64,000 nucleotides of DNA from Chryseobacterium turcicum (GCF_021010565.1 NZ_JAJNAY010000002.1:930001-994000); one strand, 5' to 3'; counted from the stretch's first letter, positions 25,308 through 36,025 are shown. Made by a program: numbers and translations. Notes: generated from the sequence alone by a model not told the origin.

Positions 25308-28145
25308 TTAAAATTCAACATTAAAACCAATTAAATATGTTTTCATTGGTGGCAAGTTTAAATCAGTAGTACCTAATAATGCCATATCTGGATCATATTT
25401 TAGATTTTTATCATATCTATGAGTAAGAAGATTATTACCCATTACATATACTGTAATTTTATTTAATTTAGACCCTTCTAAGAAGTTTTTATCAAAAGTA
25501 TATCCTAATCTAATATTGCTCAATCTTAAATAATCTGCTTTGTATAAGAATCTTGTAGAGATGCTATTAGACAGTTTATTTCCATTATAAATAGGTTTTG
25601 GATTTGCCGCATTAGGATTATTTGGTGTCCAATAATCCATTTGAGAAGAATACCCAGCATAGAATAAATTGTATTGACCATCACTCTGAGTATAATTTGC
25701 CCAGTTATCATATAGAGTTGCACCAAAACTATAAGTACCTTGAGCCGAAAGGTCAAAATTTTGATAACTCATTCTTAAACCAACACCTCCATAATATTTA
25801 GCAACTCTATTTCCTTGAATAGCTCTTTGTGCCAAGTTATAGTTATTTGTTGTTTGACCATCAACTCCATTCAAATACCAAAGTGGATCACCATTAGCAG
25901 CATCAACACCTGCCCATTTTCTCATGAACCAGCTATTCATAGTTTCTCCTTCACGAACTAAAGTAGAACCACTAAGAATTTCTTTTCCACCGTAAAGTTT
26001 AGAAACTTTATTATCCAATAGAGAAAGGTTTGCATCCATACTTAAAGAGAATCCTTTTGAATTTGATGCTTTAATAATGTTTGCATTAACACTAAATTCA
26101 TAACCTTTATTAATCATTTCACCAACATTTTGAGAAAAACCTGATAAACCTTGTGATAATGACAATGGAACAGTAAGAATCATATCCTTAGTTGTCTTGT
26201 TGAAGTATTCAGCAGTAACCGTTAAATTATTATTGAAGAATCCTAAATCTAAACCTATGTTTAGAGGATTAACGACTTCCCATTTAAGATTTGGATTAAA
26301 GAATCCTCCATAACTTGCTCCTGCATGATTATTATAATTAAGTCCATAAGAATATAAAGAATAAGGACTTGCAGTAATTCTATTACCTACTTCTCCATAA
26401 GACCCTTTCAATCTTAAAGTATTAATATACTTATTGTTTTGTAAGAATAATTCTGCAAAATCAACACCTAGCCCAACTGAGTAGAAATTTGCGCCTTTAG
26501 AACCAGGATAAAACTGAGAGAGAGCATCACGTCTGAACATACCATCAACGTTCAAAAAGTTATCAAATCTGTAGCTCATATTTCCTCCAAAACCAGATCT
26601 AGTACTCACGGCATCATTTCCTGTAATATCGATAGGCTTAATAAAGCTGTCTAAAGATTCAAAAGCTTTTCCACTAACTGCTGTAATATTTGATGTTCCT
26701 GAAAGATATTTTCGATTTGACTTGTATGCTTCTTGGAATGCGGTAACATTAAATCTATTTTTATCTCCGATATTGAAACTATACTCTAACATATTAATTA
26801 AGTTAAAGTTAAAGTGCCTACTATTACTCGTAAGCATTTGACCTTCAACAGTATATCCATCTCCATGAATTGGAGACCAATACACGTCTTCTTCAATATT
26901 GATATATTCTGGAGCAAATGTAAATTTATAATTTAAACCTTTAAGAATTTTATATCCAACATTTAAATTACCAAATAAACGCGTTGTATTAGCTCTATTG
27001 TAATTAATTTCCTGTAAAGCAGCCGAATTGAAATTACCTGAAGGTAAATTTCCATTAATACCATAATACCAAGAACCATCAGGATTTCTCACTGGATCAA
27101 TTGGTAAGTTAAAATACTGAGCAATTAGTGGATTAGAAAATGATCCCGAATCTGCCAATGTATTCATTGTACTATTTGAAAACTGGAAATCAGTATTTAT
27201 AGTTAAACGATCCGTTGGCTTATACTCAAATTTTGCTCCAAAATTTGCTTTTTTAAAATCACTTCCTTTGTAAATACTTTCTTGATTGAAGTACCCTAGT
27301 GAGTTATAATATTTAAATTTATCTGTCCCCCCCGACATGCTAAAATTAGTCTCAGTTTGGGTTGCAGATCTTTGCAATTCTTTTGTCCAATCTGTATTAG
27401 TATCCATATACTGTGCAAATCCTAAGAAATCTTCATTCGGATCTACAATCGCATTATAGGCTTCATCAGTAGAAGAGAAACCAAATGGAGCATAATTGTA
27501 CATTGTTTGAGAAGCTAATTTCAACCAGTCGCTTTTATTGATTGCATCTGGCATCTTAACTGCCATTTTATTTGTCCCAAAATTACTTGAGAAGTTAAAT
27601 CTAGGCTTTCCTGCTTTACCAGATTTTGTAGTAATAATAACCACCCCTGCTCCTGCATCCGCACCATAAATAGCAGTGGAAACAGCATCTTTCAGAACGG
27701 TCATAGACTCAATATCATCGGTATTAAGGTTTGCCAAAATATTTCCCGTGGTATTATTATTCGTTAAATCTCCTGATGCAACCCTAACACCATCAACTAT
27801 AAATATTGGGTTGTTATTCCCATTAATAGACGTATACCCTCTAATTCGTAAAGTTACAAATCCTCCAGGTTGCCCAGAAACAGTTCCAGCTTGAACACCT
27901 GTCACCCTTCCCATTAAAGCCTTTTCTGGAGAAGAAATAGGTAAGTCGTTAAGTTTATCTGCTTTAACTGTACTGATTGAACCTGTAACTTCTTTGACAG
28001 CTTTTTTCCCTCCTAGGCCCATCAAAACTACTTCTTCAATTTCAGTTTCTTTTGCCGTTGTATCAGGCTTTTTTGTTTGCGCATAAGCCATAGATCCTAT
28101 AAAGAACAATGCCCCCGCACTTAATACACGTAATTTAACATTCAT
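25308..28145 (-). CDS. SusC/RagA-family TonB-dependent outer-membrane transporter (pair 2)
   Basis: 945 aa. A signal peptide (1-22, ending AYAQ) is followed by a short linker with TEIEEVVLMG as a TonB-box-like element. The plug then carries GQPGGFVTLRIRGYTSI and the SusC signature GAGVVIITTKSG, and the barrel ends in LIGFNVEF with the terminal Phe expected of outer-membrane proteins. The N-terminal carboxypeptidase-like domain of many SusC proteins is absent. It is the first gene of the second SusC/SusD operon; a long AT palindrome lies about 35 bases upstream. The substrate is unknown. Confidence 0.95.
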   Translation of the reverse strand: MNVKLRVLSAGALFFIGSMAYAQTKKPDTTAKETEIEEVVLMGLGGKKAVKEVTGSISTVKADKLNDLPISSPEKALMGRVTGVQAGTVSGQPGGFVTLRIRGYTSINGNNNPIFIVDGVRVASGDLTNNNTTGNILANLNTDDIESMTVLKDAVSTAIYGADAGAGVVIITTKSGKAGKPRFNFSSNFGTNKMAVKMPDAINKSDWLKLASQTMYNYAPFGFSSTDEAYNAIVDPNEDFLGFAQYMDTNTDWTKELQRSATQTETNFSMSGGTDKFKYYNSLGYFNQESIYKGSDFKKANFGAKFEYKPTDRLTINTDFQFSNSTMNTLADSGSFSNPLIAQYFNLPIDPVRNPDGSWYYGINGNLPSGNFNSAALQEINYNRANTTRLFGNLNVGYKILKGLNYKFTFAPEYINIEEDVYWSPIHGDGYTVEGQMLTSNSRHFNFNLINMLEYSFNIGDKNRFNVTAFQEAYKSNRKYLSGTSNITAVSGKAFESLDSFIKPIDITGNDAVSTRSGFGGNMSYRFDNFLNVDGMFRRDALSQFYPGSKGANFYSVGLGVDFAELFLQNNKYINTLRLKGSYGEVGNRITASPYSLYSYGLNYNNHAGASYGGFFNPNLKWEVVNPLNIGLDLGFFNNNLTVTAEYFNKTTKDMILTVPLSLSQGLSGFSQNVGEMINKGYEFSVNANIIKASNSKGFSLSMDANLSLLDNKVSKLYGGKEILSGSTLVREGETMNSWFMRKWAGVDAANGDPLWYLNGVDGQTTNNYNLAQRAIQGNRVAKYYGGVGLRMSYQNFDLSAQGTYSFGATLYDNWANYTQSDGQYNLFYAGYSSQMDYWTPNNPNAANPKPIYNGNKLSNSISTRFLYKADYLRLSNIRLGYTFDKNFLEGSKLNKITVYVMGNNLLTHRYDKNLKYDPDMALLGTTDLNLPPMKTYLIGFNVEF

Positions 28146-28397
28146 ATTAACAAAATTTTAATATTTTTAATGAGCAAATATGTTAATAAATATTAACATA
28201 TGCAAATTTTTAACTTATATAAATTCTATTTTTTTATTTGAAATACTATAAAAACAAAGAATTTATTAAAAATCGACAATAAATATTATTTAAAACCATT
28301 AAAAATAGAATAATGTAAGAAAATCACCTAGATTTAAGAGATTTTGAACAAAATAAAAAAAATTATTTAGAATCAATTTAAATAGTATTTTTTATAT
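28146..28397. other. AT-rich leader and spacer upstream of SusC pair 2
   Basis: This is most of a 301-bp gap with no gene. It contains the palindrome at 28178-28201 and, at its far end, the infB terminator. No riboswitch-like sequence and no convincing TAnnTTTG box was found. Confidence 0.5.
28178..28201. promoter_or_regulatory. 11-bp palindrome upstream of SusC pair 2
   Basis: ATATGTTAATA and its exact reverse complement flank two A, 33 bases before the SusC start, and GCAAAT-like sequences flank it on both sides. The position fits an operator or a leader hairpin for the SusC/SusD operon. Confidence 0.45.
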
Positions 28398-28426
28398 AAA
28401 AAAACCATCCCTTTCGGAATGGTTTT
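28398..28426 (-). terminator. Terminator of rimP-nusA-infB
   Basis: AAAACCATCCC and GGAATGGTTTT pair over 11 positions with one mismatch and a short loop containing TTTC. On the minus strand the stem is followed by a run of T. It lies 21 bp after the infB stop. Confidence 0.88.
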
Positions 28427-28446
28427 AATTTATTTATAAAATCAAA

Positions 28447-31400
28447 TTACTTTAATTTCTTCTTTACAGCAACTTCTTCGTATACTTCAAGAATGTCATA
28501 CTGCTCGATATCGTTATACCCTTTAAGGTTTAATCCACATTCGTAACCTTTTGTAACTTCTCTTACGTCGTCTTTGAAACGTTTTAAACTTTCAAGCTCG
28601 CCATCGAATTTCACAATACCATCTCTTAGTAATCTTACCTTAGACTGTCTTGTTACTTTTCCATTAAGAACCATACAACCTGCAATAGTTCCTACTTTAG
28701 AAATCTTGAATACCTCACGGATTTCAACATTACCAATAACTTGCTCTTGAATTTCCGGAGAAAGCATTCCCTCCATCGCTTCTTTTACTTCATCAATCGC
28801 TTTATAGATTACAGAATATGTTCTGATTTCAATTTCTTCACGGTCAGCAAGATCTTTAGCATTTGCTCCAGCTCTTACATTAAATCCGATAATAATCGCA
28901 TCTGATGCTGCCGCTAAGTTGATATCAGATTCAGTAATTTGTCCTACACCTGAGTGAAGAATATTGATACTGATTTCTTCTGTAGATAATCTTTGTAACT
29001 GATCAGAAAGCGCTTCTACCGAACCATCCACGTCACCTTTAAGGATAATGTTTAATTCTTTAAATTCACCTAAAGCGATACGTCTACCCAATTCTTCAAG
29101 CGTAGTATGCTTCTTCGTTCTGATAGAAAGTTCTCTTTGTAACTGCTCTCTCTTATTCGCGATTGCTTTACCTTCACTTTCATCGGCATAAACACGGAAT
29201 TTATCACCTGCTGTAGGCGCTCCGTCTAGACCTAAAATTGTAGTCGGAATAGAAGGGCCTGCTTCTTCAAGGTTTTTCCCTCTTTCGTCAAGCAAAGCTT
29301 TTACTTTACCGTGGTTTTTACCAGCAACTACATAATCTCCAACTTTTAAAGTTCCGGTCTGTACCAACATCGTTGCGACATACCCTCTACCTTTATCTAA
29401 TGAAGCTTCAATAACAACTCCTTGTGCCGCACGGGTAGGATTAGCTTTCAACTCAAGCATTTCTGCCTGAAGCAATACTTTCTCTAATAGGATATCCATA
29501 TTGTTACCCATTTTAGCTGAAATCTCTTGCGCCTGAACATTTCCACCCCACTCTTCTACCAAGATATTCATTCCTGAAAGTTGTTGACGGATGTTGTCTG
29601 GGTTTGCATTTGGCTTATCTACTTTGTTGATAGCAATAATCATTGGTACCCCAGCAGCTTGTGCGTGAGAAATTGCTTCTTTCGTCTGAGGCATTACATC
29701 ATCATCCGCAGCAATAACAATAATTGCTATATCGGTAACCTGCGCACCTCTCGCTCTCATCGCAGTAAAGGCCTCGTGACCTGGTGTATCTAAGAATGTA
29801 ATTCTCTGACCATTTTCCAGTTTCACATTATAAGCACCGATATGCTGAGTAATTCCACCAGATTCACCTGCGATAACGTTGGTTTTTCTGATGTAATCTA
29901 GTAGTGATGTTTTACCATGGTCAACGTGACCCATTACCGTTACAATTGGCGCTCTTGAAACAAGGCTTTCTTCTGTATCGATATCGTCTTCAGAATCTGT
30001 ATCTTCAAGATCAGCATCTGAGAATTCAATTTTAAATCCAAATTCGTCAGCTACCAACAATAATGTATCAGCTTCCAATCTTTGATTCATGGTAACCATT
30101 ACCCCTAGAGAGAAACAAGCAGAGATAACTTCTGTAGGAGAAACATTCATTAAACTTGCCAATTCACCAACAGTGATAAATTCGGTTACTTTTAATGTTC
30201 TGTCTGCAGCATCAATTTCTTGCTGACGCTCGTCTTGCTCTCTACGGAAACTTCTCTTATCTTTTCTATGTTTAGAAGATTTAGATTTACCTCCTTTATT
30301 AGTTAATTTCTCAAGAGTTTCCTTGATTTGGTTTTTAACTTGCTCATCGGTTAACTCGACAGGCATAGTTCTTTGTCCCGGTCTATTATTTCCGAAACGG
30401 TTTCCTCCTTGTCCTGGTGGACGGTTTCCTCCTGGGCCACCTTGACCTGGTGGACGGTTTCCTCCTGGGCCACCCGGACGGTTTTGACCACCTTGTCCTG
30501 GAGGTCTGTTCCCTTGGTAACCACCTTGTCCTGGTGGACGGTTTCCTCCCGGACCATTTTGGCCTTGCGGACGGTTTTGACCACCTTGTTGATTGTTTCC
30601 ACCTTGTTGGTTGTTCCCCGTATTCTGGTTAGGACCCCCTGGTTTCTCAATTCTTTTTCTTTTCTTTTTAGCTCCTGAGTTTGGTTTTGGTGCAAACTGA
30701 CTTAAGTCAATTTTTTCACCAACAATCTTAGGGCCATCAAGTTTTTGATAAACAGTTTCGATTTTTTGAGGTTCCTGAGGCTCCTCTTTAGTAGGTTCAG
30801 GTTTTTTTTCTTCCACTTTTGCTACAGGTTTTTCAACCGGTTTGGGTGTTTCTTTAACAGGTTCAGCAGCTTTTGGTTGAGCTTTCACTTCTTCTGTCTT
30901 AGGTTTATCTTTTTTTACAGGTCTGTTTCTGTTTCCTTCTATTTGAGAAAGGTCAATTTTATCCAAAACTTTGAATTCTTGCCTTTCAGGAGTCGTTTTT
31001 ACTACAGGAACGGGTACCACTTCTTCTTTTATAGTTTTCACCTCTTCTTTCACCTCCTTCACTTCTACTTTTTCTTCTTTCTTTTCTTCTACAGGCGCAG
31101 CTGGTACAGGAGTTGGTTCTACTGCAACAGGTTCAGTTTTTTTAGGATCAAGATCTATTTTACCTAAAATTCTGGTTTCTGGTTTTGTATTAGCTTTAGC
31201 TCTTATTACTTCAGGTGCTTTCTTTTCTTCCATTTCCAGTTTTTCTTCCGGAACTTTAGAAATAACCACCTCATGGGAAGCTTTACGTTGCTCACCGTCT
31301 TTGGCAAACTCAGCTTCCAATGCAGAATATGCCGCTTCTTCTAATTGAGCGTTAGGATTGTTTTCAACCACAATATTCTTAGACTGTAAAAACTCTACCA

Positions 31401-31458
31401 TCCTAGACATCGATATGTTAAATTCCTTAACCGCTTTATTTAATCTTATTTTTGGCAT
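28447..31458 (-). CDS. infB: Translation initiation factor IF-2
   Basis: 1003 aa. The N-terminal IF2_N segment (1-52) is followed by a long Lys/Glu/Pro/Val-rich region and a Gly/Pro/Gln/Asn-rich repeat block at about 276-364 with units such as [11 protein letters not shown] second IF2_N-like domain comes next, then the GTPase core from about 505 with [17 protein letters not shown] and NKVDKP, and the C-terminal domains that bind initiator tRNA. It promotes binding of formyl-Met-tRNA to the 30S subunit. It is the last gene of rimP-nusA-infB, 78 bp after nusA. The low-complexity block is long and built from near-repeats at DNA level. Confidence 0.98.
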   Translation of the reverse strand: MPKIRLNKAVKEFNISMSRMVEFLQSKNIVVENNPNAQLEEAAYSALEAEFAKDGEQRKASHEVVISKVPEEKLEMEEKKAPEVIRAKANTKPETRILGKIDLDPKKTEPVAVEPTPVPAAPVEEKKEEKVEVKEVKEEVKTIKEEVVPVPVVKTTPERQEFKVLDKIDLSQIEGNRNRPVKKDKPKTEEVKAQPKAAEPVKETPKPVEKPVAKVEEKKPEPTKEEPQEPQKIETVYQKLDGPKIVGEKIDLSQFAPKPNSGAKKKRKRIEKPGGPNQNTGNNQQGGNNQQGGQNRPQGQNGPGGNRPPGQGGYQGNRPPGQGGQNRPGGPGGNRPPGQGGPGGNRPPGQGGNRFGNNRPGQRTMPVELTDEQVKNQIKETLEKLTNKGGKSKSSKHRKDKRSFRREQDERQQEIDAADRTLKVTEFITVGELASLMNVSPTEVISACFSLGVMVTMNQRLEADTLLLVADEFGFKIEFSDADLEDTDSEDDIDTEESLVSRAPIVTVMGHVDHGKTSLLDYIRKTNVIAGESGGITQHIGAYNVKLENGQRITFLDTPGHEAFTAMRARGAQVTDIAIIVIAADDDVMPQTKEAISHAQAAGVPMIIAINKVDKPNANPDNIRQQLSGMNILVEEWGGNVQAQEISAKMGNNMDILLEKVLLQAEMLELKANPTRAAQGVVIEASLDKGRGYVATMLVQTGTLKVGDYVVAGKNHGKVKALLDERGKNLEEAGPSIPTTILGLDGAPTAGDKFRVYADESEGKAIANKREQLQRELSIRTKKHTTLEELGRRIALGEFKELNIILKGDVDGSVEALSDQLQRLSTEEISINILHSGVGQITESDINLAAASDAIIIGFNVRAGANAKDLADREEIEIRTYSVIYKAIDEVKEAMEGMLSPEIQEQVIGNVEIREVFKISKVGTIAGCMVLNGKVTRQSKVRLLRDGIVKFDGELESLKRFKDDVREVTKGYECGLNLKGYNDIEQYDILEVYEEVAVKKKLK
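30400..30615. repeat. Imperfect tandem repeats encoding the Gly-Pro-Gln block of IF-2
   Basis: Units such as GGACGGTTTCCTCC followed by TGGGCCACC or TGTCCTGG recur at least five times. They encode [14 protein letters not shown] repeats in infB. The block is more GC-rich than its surroundings and is likely to vary in length between strains. Confidence 0.8.
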
Positions 31459-31536
31459 CTATATTATTTACTGTTTTTTTTTAATTGTTAAATTAAAGTA
31501 TTCTTTTTTACTGTTATTAAAATTTATTTCTAAAAA

Positions 31537-32772
31537 TTAATCTTCAAATTCTTCTTTCAATACACGTTTCACGTCATTGATGGTTTCTTCTTCTAAATCT
31601 ACCATATTCAAAAGACTTGCTGTATCTTTATCTAAGACAGATTTTGCAGTAGTAAGACCTACTTTCTTAAACTCATCCAAGATCCACTGCTCGATATCGT
31701 CATTGAATTCTCTCAAATCAACATCATCATCTTCGCTTGCTTCTCTGAACACGTCGATTTCGTATCCTGAAAGCCAAGAAGCCAATCTGATGTTTTGCCC
31801 TTGCTTCCCGATTACTTTAGAAATCTCTTCAACTGGAGTATAAACCAAAGCATAATTGGTCTCTTCGTTGATGTCAATTTTATTGATGGTAACATTTCCT
31901 AAAGCTCTCTTCACCATAATCTCAGGGTTTTTAGACCACTGAATTACATCTATATTTTCGTTTCTCAATTCTCTTACGACACCGTGAATTCTAGAACCTT
32001 TCACCCCGACACAAGCTCCTACAGGATCGATTCTATCGTCGTAAGCATCAACTGCTATTTTTGCTTTTTCACCAGGAATTCTTACTGCCTTTTTAAGCAC
32101 AATCGTTCCGTCTTGGATTTCTGGAATCTCTAATTCTAATAATTTCTCTAAGAATTTTGGAGCTGTTCTTGAAATGATAATTTGTGGTTTTGAACCTTTA
32201 AAATCTACCGTTTCAACGATTGCTCTAATATTTTCTCCTTTTTTGAAGAAATCTGCAGGAATTTGATTTTCTTTAGGTAAGATAAACTCATTCCCTTCAT
32301 CATCCAACAAAATTACGTGTTTATGACGAATGTGGTGAATTTCACCGATTACGATTTCACCAATTTTATCTCTGAACTGATCATACAACATTGCATTATT
32401 ATGTTCCTGCAATTTTGTTGCTAAAATTTGCTTCAGCGTCAAAATACTTCTTCTTCCCAACTGAGCCACCGGAATTTCCATGGTAAAATCTTCACCCACT
32501 TCGAAAGTAGGATCTATTTTCTTAGCTTCAGTGATTTCAATTTCTAAATCATCATCTTCAGACATTTCGTCTTCAACGATGGTTTTATTTAAAAATATCT
32601 GAAAGTCACCTTTATCAGGGTTTACAATTACATCAAAGTGATCATCAGAATCAAATCTTTTTCTCAATAAAGTTTTTAGAGAATCTTCAATGATCGCCAT
32701 TAGATCAATTTTACTGATTCCCTTTTCGTCTTTAAAATCACCAAAGGATTCAATCAACGCTATATTATCCAT
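31537..32772 (-). CDS. nusA: Transcription termination/antitermination factor NusA
   Basis: 411 aa. The N-terminal RNA-polymerase-binding domain (1-about 130) is followed by an S1 domain, then two KH domains with GACVGVKGSRIHGVVREL and KVIGKQGQNIRLASWLSG, and a short acidic end. It binds RNA polymerase and nascent RNA to modulate pausing and termination. The protein has the shorter form without the acidic repeats of enteric NusA. It lies between rimP (16 bp gap) and infB, the conserved bacterial order. A hairpin in the operon leader could be a target of its autoregulation. Confidence 0.97.
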   Translation of the reverse strand: MDNIALIESFGDFKDEKGISKIDLMAIIEDSLKTLLRKRFDSDDHFDVIVNPDKGDFQIFLNKTIVEDEMSEDDDLEIEITEAKKIDPTFEVGEDFTMEIPVAQLGRRSILTLKQILATKLQEHNNAMLYDQFRDKIGEIVIGEIHHIRHKHVILLDDEGNEFILPKENQIPADFFKKGENIRAIVETVDFKGSKPQIIISRTAPKFLEKLLELEIPEIQDGTIVLKKAVRIPGEKAKIAVDAYDDRIDPVGACVGVKGSRIHGVVRELRNENIDVIQWSKNPEIMVKRALGNVTINKIDINEETNYALVYTPVEEISKVIGKQGQNIRLASWLSGYEIDVFREASEDDDVDLREFNDDIEQWILDEFKKVGLTTAKSVLDKDTASLLNMVDLEEETINDVKRVLKEEFED

Positions 32773-32788
32773 TTATCTTTTTTTTCTT

Positions 32789-33256
32789 TTAAAATTTAAG
32801 TACTACCAAAGCCTTCTTTATTTCAGAGTAAGGAATTTCTTTTTCCTCCTCTACATCTACTTTACCTTTACCGACTTCTTTCGGTTTACGGTAACGCAGT
32901 ACAAGAGTAATTTTCTCTTCATCTACTTTTGCAAGCTCACCTTCGATTTCTGAAGAATCAGTCAACAAAATCTCAATTTCGCGGCCGATATTCTTCTGAA
33001 ATTGTCTCGGAGTAGAAAGCGGCTCGCTTAATCCTGCAGACATCACCTGAAGGCTGAAATCGTGCTCTTCACGATCCACATTAAATTCTATTGCACGGCT
33101 TGCATCCAGACAATCTTGTACAGTAACACCATGGTCTCCGTCTAAGATTACTGTAATATCATCTCCTGCGGAAAACTTCAAATCAATAAGAAACAAGTCT
33201 TCTCTTGTCTGAAGGAAATCATTTAACAATGTTTCAATATTTTTTCTAAACTCCAT
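32789..33256 (-). CDS. rimP: Ribosome maturation factor RimP
   Basis: 155 aa, the usual length. The N-terminal domain contains ISRAIE-like DASRAIEFNVDRE (about 67-79) and the sequence VMSAGLSEPL that marks RimP; the C-terminal domain has the KVDEEKITLVL beta-strand. It assists assembly of the 30S subunit. It is the first gene of the rimP-nusA-infB operon. Upstream there is a good promoter (33336-33366) and a terminator-like hairpin in the leader. Confidence 0.96.
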   Translation of the reverse strand: MEFRKNIETLLNDFLQTREDLFLIDLKFSAGDDITVILDGDHGVTVQDCLDASRAIEFNVDREEHDFSLQVMSAGLSEPLSTPRQFQKNIGREIEILLTDSSEIEGELAKVDEEKITLVLRYRKPKEVGKGKVDVEEEKEIPYSEIKKALVVLKF

Positions 33257-33285
33257 ATATTATTTAATCCTGATTTAACAGTACG

Positions 33286-33312
33286 AAAAAAGGCTTTCTC
33301 TTAGAAGCCTTT
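33286..33312 (-). terminator. Terminator-like hairpin in the rimP leader (possible attenuator)
   Basis: AAAGGCTT (33289-33296) and AAGCCTTT (33305-33312) pair perfectly, with two more inner pairs, and the minus-strand reading is followed by six T. It lies between the predicted promoter and the rimP start, 30 bases before the ATG, and no gene upstream needs it as a terminator. It could attenuate rimP-nusA-infB transcription. Confidence 0.65.
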
Positions 33313-33335
33313 CCATTTTTTCCGTTAATCTCCTG

Positions 33336-33366
33336 CAAATATATGACATTTTTATAAAACACACAA
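33336..33366 (-). promoter_or_regulatory. Promoter of rimP-nusA-infB
   Basis: TTG (33364-33366) and TATATTTG (33336-33343) on the minus strand are 20 bp apart, the same spacing as in the SAM-riboswitch operon. Transcription would start near 33329, giving a leader of about 73 bases. Confidence 0.6.
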
Positions 33367-33514
33367 ATACACTTCATAATCAACAGAATAAGAATTAATC
33401 AAAAACAAACAACACCTTATCGTCATGATAACCTATATTCACTATAAAATCAATCTTATCTATCATCTTTAATAAGATATCGTTTATTAAAAAGAACCGT
33501 GAAACAATTTTTAG

Positions 33515-33522
33515 TATTTTTG
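33515..33522 (+). promoter_or_regulatory. Candidate -7 box for ugd
   Basis: TATTTTTG fits TAnnTTTG and ends 25 bases before the ugd start codon. There is no clear TTG at the expected distance. Confidence 0.45.
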
Positions 33523-33547
33523 TCAGGAATTTTATAAAACATACATT

Positions 33548-34858
33548 TTGAATATAACAATAGTAGGAACAGGCTATGTAGGTTTGGTTACAGGAACTAC
33601 CCTTGCAGAACTTGGCAATTCGGTTTATTGTGTTGATATTGATGAAAAAAAAGTAGAAGGGATGAAGAATGGCATCGTACCTATTTACGAGCCTAATCTT
33701 GAAGAAATGTTTCTCAGAAACATTCAAGCTGAAAGATTATTTTTCACCACCAAACTGAAAGAAGCTTTAGATAAAAGCGAGGTTGTATATCTTGCCCTTC
33801 CCACTCCACCAGGAGAAGACGGATCGGCAGATTTATCTTACGTTTTGAAAGTAGCCAACGATATTGGCGAACTCATGACAGAATATAAAGTTGTCGTTAA
33901 TAAAAGTACCGTTCCCGTAGGAACAGCCGATAAAGTAAGAGAAGCGATATCATCAAAAACAACGATTGATTTTGATGTGGTTTCAAACCCTGAGTTTTTA
34001 CGTGAAGGTTTTGCGGTAGAAGATTCTATGAACCCCGCGAGAGTGGTTGTAGGATCAAGCTCTGACAAAGCAAAAGATATGATGGCAAAAATCTATCAGC
34101 CATTTACCAATACCGGAATTCCTATTATTTTCATGGATGAAAAATCATCCGAACTTACAAAATATGCATCTAATTCATTTTTAGCCGTAAAAATTACGTT
34201 TATGAATGAAATTGCCAATTACTGCGAAAAAGTAGGTGCCGATGTAGACAAAGTAAGGTTAGGAATGGGAAGCGACGACAGAATCGGCCACCGTTTCTTG
34301 TTTCCAGGAATCGGATATGGAGGAAGCTGTTTCCCTAAAGATGTAAAAGCTTTAATAAAATCAGGAAAAGATGACGGTTTTAATTTCCAGATTCTTGAAG
34401 CAACCGAAAAAGTAAATATTTCACAGAAAGTAATTTTGGTTTCAGAAATTGAAAAATATTTCAACGGAAACCTTGAAGGTAAAACTATCGCTATGTGGGG
34501 ACTTGCATTTAAAGCTAATACAGACGATATTAGAGAAGCTTCTTCTTTAGACAATATCGAATTACTTCTTCAAAAAGGTGCAAAAATCATTGCTTATGAT
34601 TTAATCGCTGAAGGCAATGTGAAAAAATTACTGGGTGACAAAATATCTTACGCCAATACAATGTATGACGCTTTAGAAAATGCCGACGCATTGTTTATCG
34701 CAACAGAATGGCCAGAATTTAAAAATCCAAATTTTGATTTGATGGCTAAAAAAATGAATAACAAGGTTATTTTCGATGGAAGAAATATGTTCCCATTGGA
34801 AGTTCCTGAGCAGAATGGCTTCTATTATAAAAGCATCGGAAGAAAAACGATTCAATAA
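33548..34858 (+). CDS. ugd: UDP-glucose 6-dehydrogenase
   Basis: 436 aa. The NAD-binding motif GTGYVGLVTG opens the protein (7-16) and the catalytic Cys sits in GYGGSCFPKD. The middle segment has SNPEFLREG and the C-terminal domain has GLAFKANTDDIREA. It oxidises UDP-glucose twice to UDP-glucuronate, a precursor for acidic polysaccharides. The start is TTG, which puts the Rossmann motif where the family has it. It opens the polysaccharide locus and is followed after 87 bp by rfbB. Confidence 0.96.
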   Translation: MNITIVGTGYVGLVTGTTLAELGNSVYCVDIDEKKVEGMKNGIVPIYEPNLEEMFLRNIQAERLFFTTKLKEALDKSEVVYLALPTPPGEDGSADLSYVLKVANDIGELMTEYKVVVNKSTVPVGTADKVREAISSKTTIDFDVVSNPEFLREGFAVEDSMNPARVVVGSSSDKAKDMMAKIYQPFTNTGIPIIFMDEKSSELTKYASNSFLAVKITFMNEIANYCEKVGADVDKVRLGMGSDDRIGHRFLFPGIGYGGSCFPKDVKALIKSGKDDGFNFQILEATEKVNISQKVILVSEIEKYFNGNLEGKTIAMWGLAFKANTDDIREASSLDNIELLLQKGAKIIAYDLIAEGNVKKLLGDKISYANTMYDALENADALFIATEWPEFKNPNFDLMAKKMNNKVIFDGRNMFPLEVPEQNGFYYKSIGRKTIQ

Positions 34859-34945
34859 GAGCCAAGGAAAAAGTAAAAAGATTCAAATAAAAACAGAAAT
34901 GAATACCAAAAGCCAAAAACTTACGGTTAAAAGCATATTATCAAT

Positions 34946-36025
34946 ATGAAAAACATCATCATCACAGGCGGAGCCGGGTTTATCGGTTCACACGTTGTAA
35001 GAGAATTTGTAAAAAACAATCCAGATTCTACCATCATCAATCTAGATGCTTTAACGTATGCCGGAAATCTTGAAAACTTAAAGGATATTGAAAATGAACC
35101 TAACTATGTTTTCGAAAAAGCAGACATCACAAAACCTGAAGAACTAAGAAAGGTTTTTGAAAAATATAATCCAGACGCTGTGATTCATTTGGCAGCAGAA
35201 AGTCACGTAGACAGAAGCATCACAGATCCGATGGCATTTATTAATACCAACGTCAACGGAACCGCTAATCTTTTGAATCTTTGCAAAGAATTCTGGACTT
35301 TAAACCCAGACCACACTCACGGAAGATTTCCGAATGAGAAAAGAACAAATTTATTTTATCACGTTTCAACAGATGAAGTTTATGGCAGTTTAGGTGAAAC
35401 AGGGTTTTTCCTTGAAACAACTTCTTACGATCCTCAATCTCCTTATTCAGCTTCAAAAGCAGCTTCAGATCACTTGGTAAGAGCCTACGGAAACACGTAC
35501 GGAATGCCTTTTATCATTTCTAACTGCTCAAACAATTACGGACCGAATCATTTTCCTGAAAAGTTGATTCCGCTTTGTATTTCTAATATTATTAATGAAA
35601 AGCCTTTACCAATTTACGGTGACGGGAAATATACGAGAGATTGGCTATTCGTCATCGATCACGCCAAAGCGATTCACCAAATTTTCAATGAAGCTAAAAC
35701 GGGAGAAACTTACAATATTGGAGGTTTCAACGAGTGGCAAAATATTGATTTGGTTAAAGAATTAATTAAGCAAATGGATGAAAAGCTTGGAAATCCTACA
35801 GGGTATTCTGAAAAACTAATTACTTATGTAAAAGACAGACCAGGTCACGACAAACGTTACGCGATTGATGCTACGAAATTAAATTCTGAATTGGGCTGGA
35901 AGCCATCGGTAACTTTCGAACAAGGTTTAGGAAAAACAATCGACTGGTTCTTAGAAAATAAAGAATGGCTGGAGAATGTAACCAGTGGAGATTACCAGAA
36001 GTATTACGAAAAGCAATATAATTAA
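34946..36025 (+). CDS. rfbB: dTDP-glucose 4,6-dehydratase
   Basis: 359 aa, an extended short-chain dehydrogenase. The Rossmann motif [11 protein letters not shown] (7-17), [22 protein letters not shown] and the catalytic [11 protein letters not shown] are present. It converts dTDP-glucose to dTDP-4-keto-6-deoxyglucose, using bound NAD. The next gene makes its substrate. rfbC and rfbD are absent from the window, so the product either feeds another deoxysugar or rhamnose synthesis is completed elsewhere. Confidence 0.97.
   Translation: MKNIIITGGAGFIGSHVVREFVKNNPDSTIINLDALTYAGNLENLKDIENEPNYVFEKADITKPEELRKVFEKYNPDAVIHLAAESHVDRSITDPMAFINTNVNGTANLLNLCKEFWTLNPDHTHGRFPNEKRTNLFYHVSTDEVYGSLGETGFFLETTSYDPQSPYSASKAASDHLVRAYGNTYGMPFIISNCSNNYGPNHFPEKLIPLCISNIINEKPLPIYGDGKYTRDWLFVIDHAKAIHQIFNEAKTGETYNIGGFNEWQNIDLVKELIKQMDEKLGNPTGYSEKLITYVKDRPGHDKRYAIDATKLNSELGWKPSVTFEQGLGKTIDWFLENKEWLENVTSGDYQKYYEKQYN

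Noticed and set aside
30400..30615. CRISPR-like spacing of repeats
   Set aside because: The units are coding, imperfect and adjacent without unique spacers; they belong to infB.
30351..30695. Open frames on both strands across the IF-2 repeat block
   Set aside because: They come from the repetitive Gly/Pro coding sequence of infB and have low-complexity translations.
33395..33727. Minus-strand frame over the ugd start
   Set aside because: It overlaps the well-supported ugd gene and its promoter, and the translation resembles no protein family.
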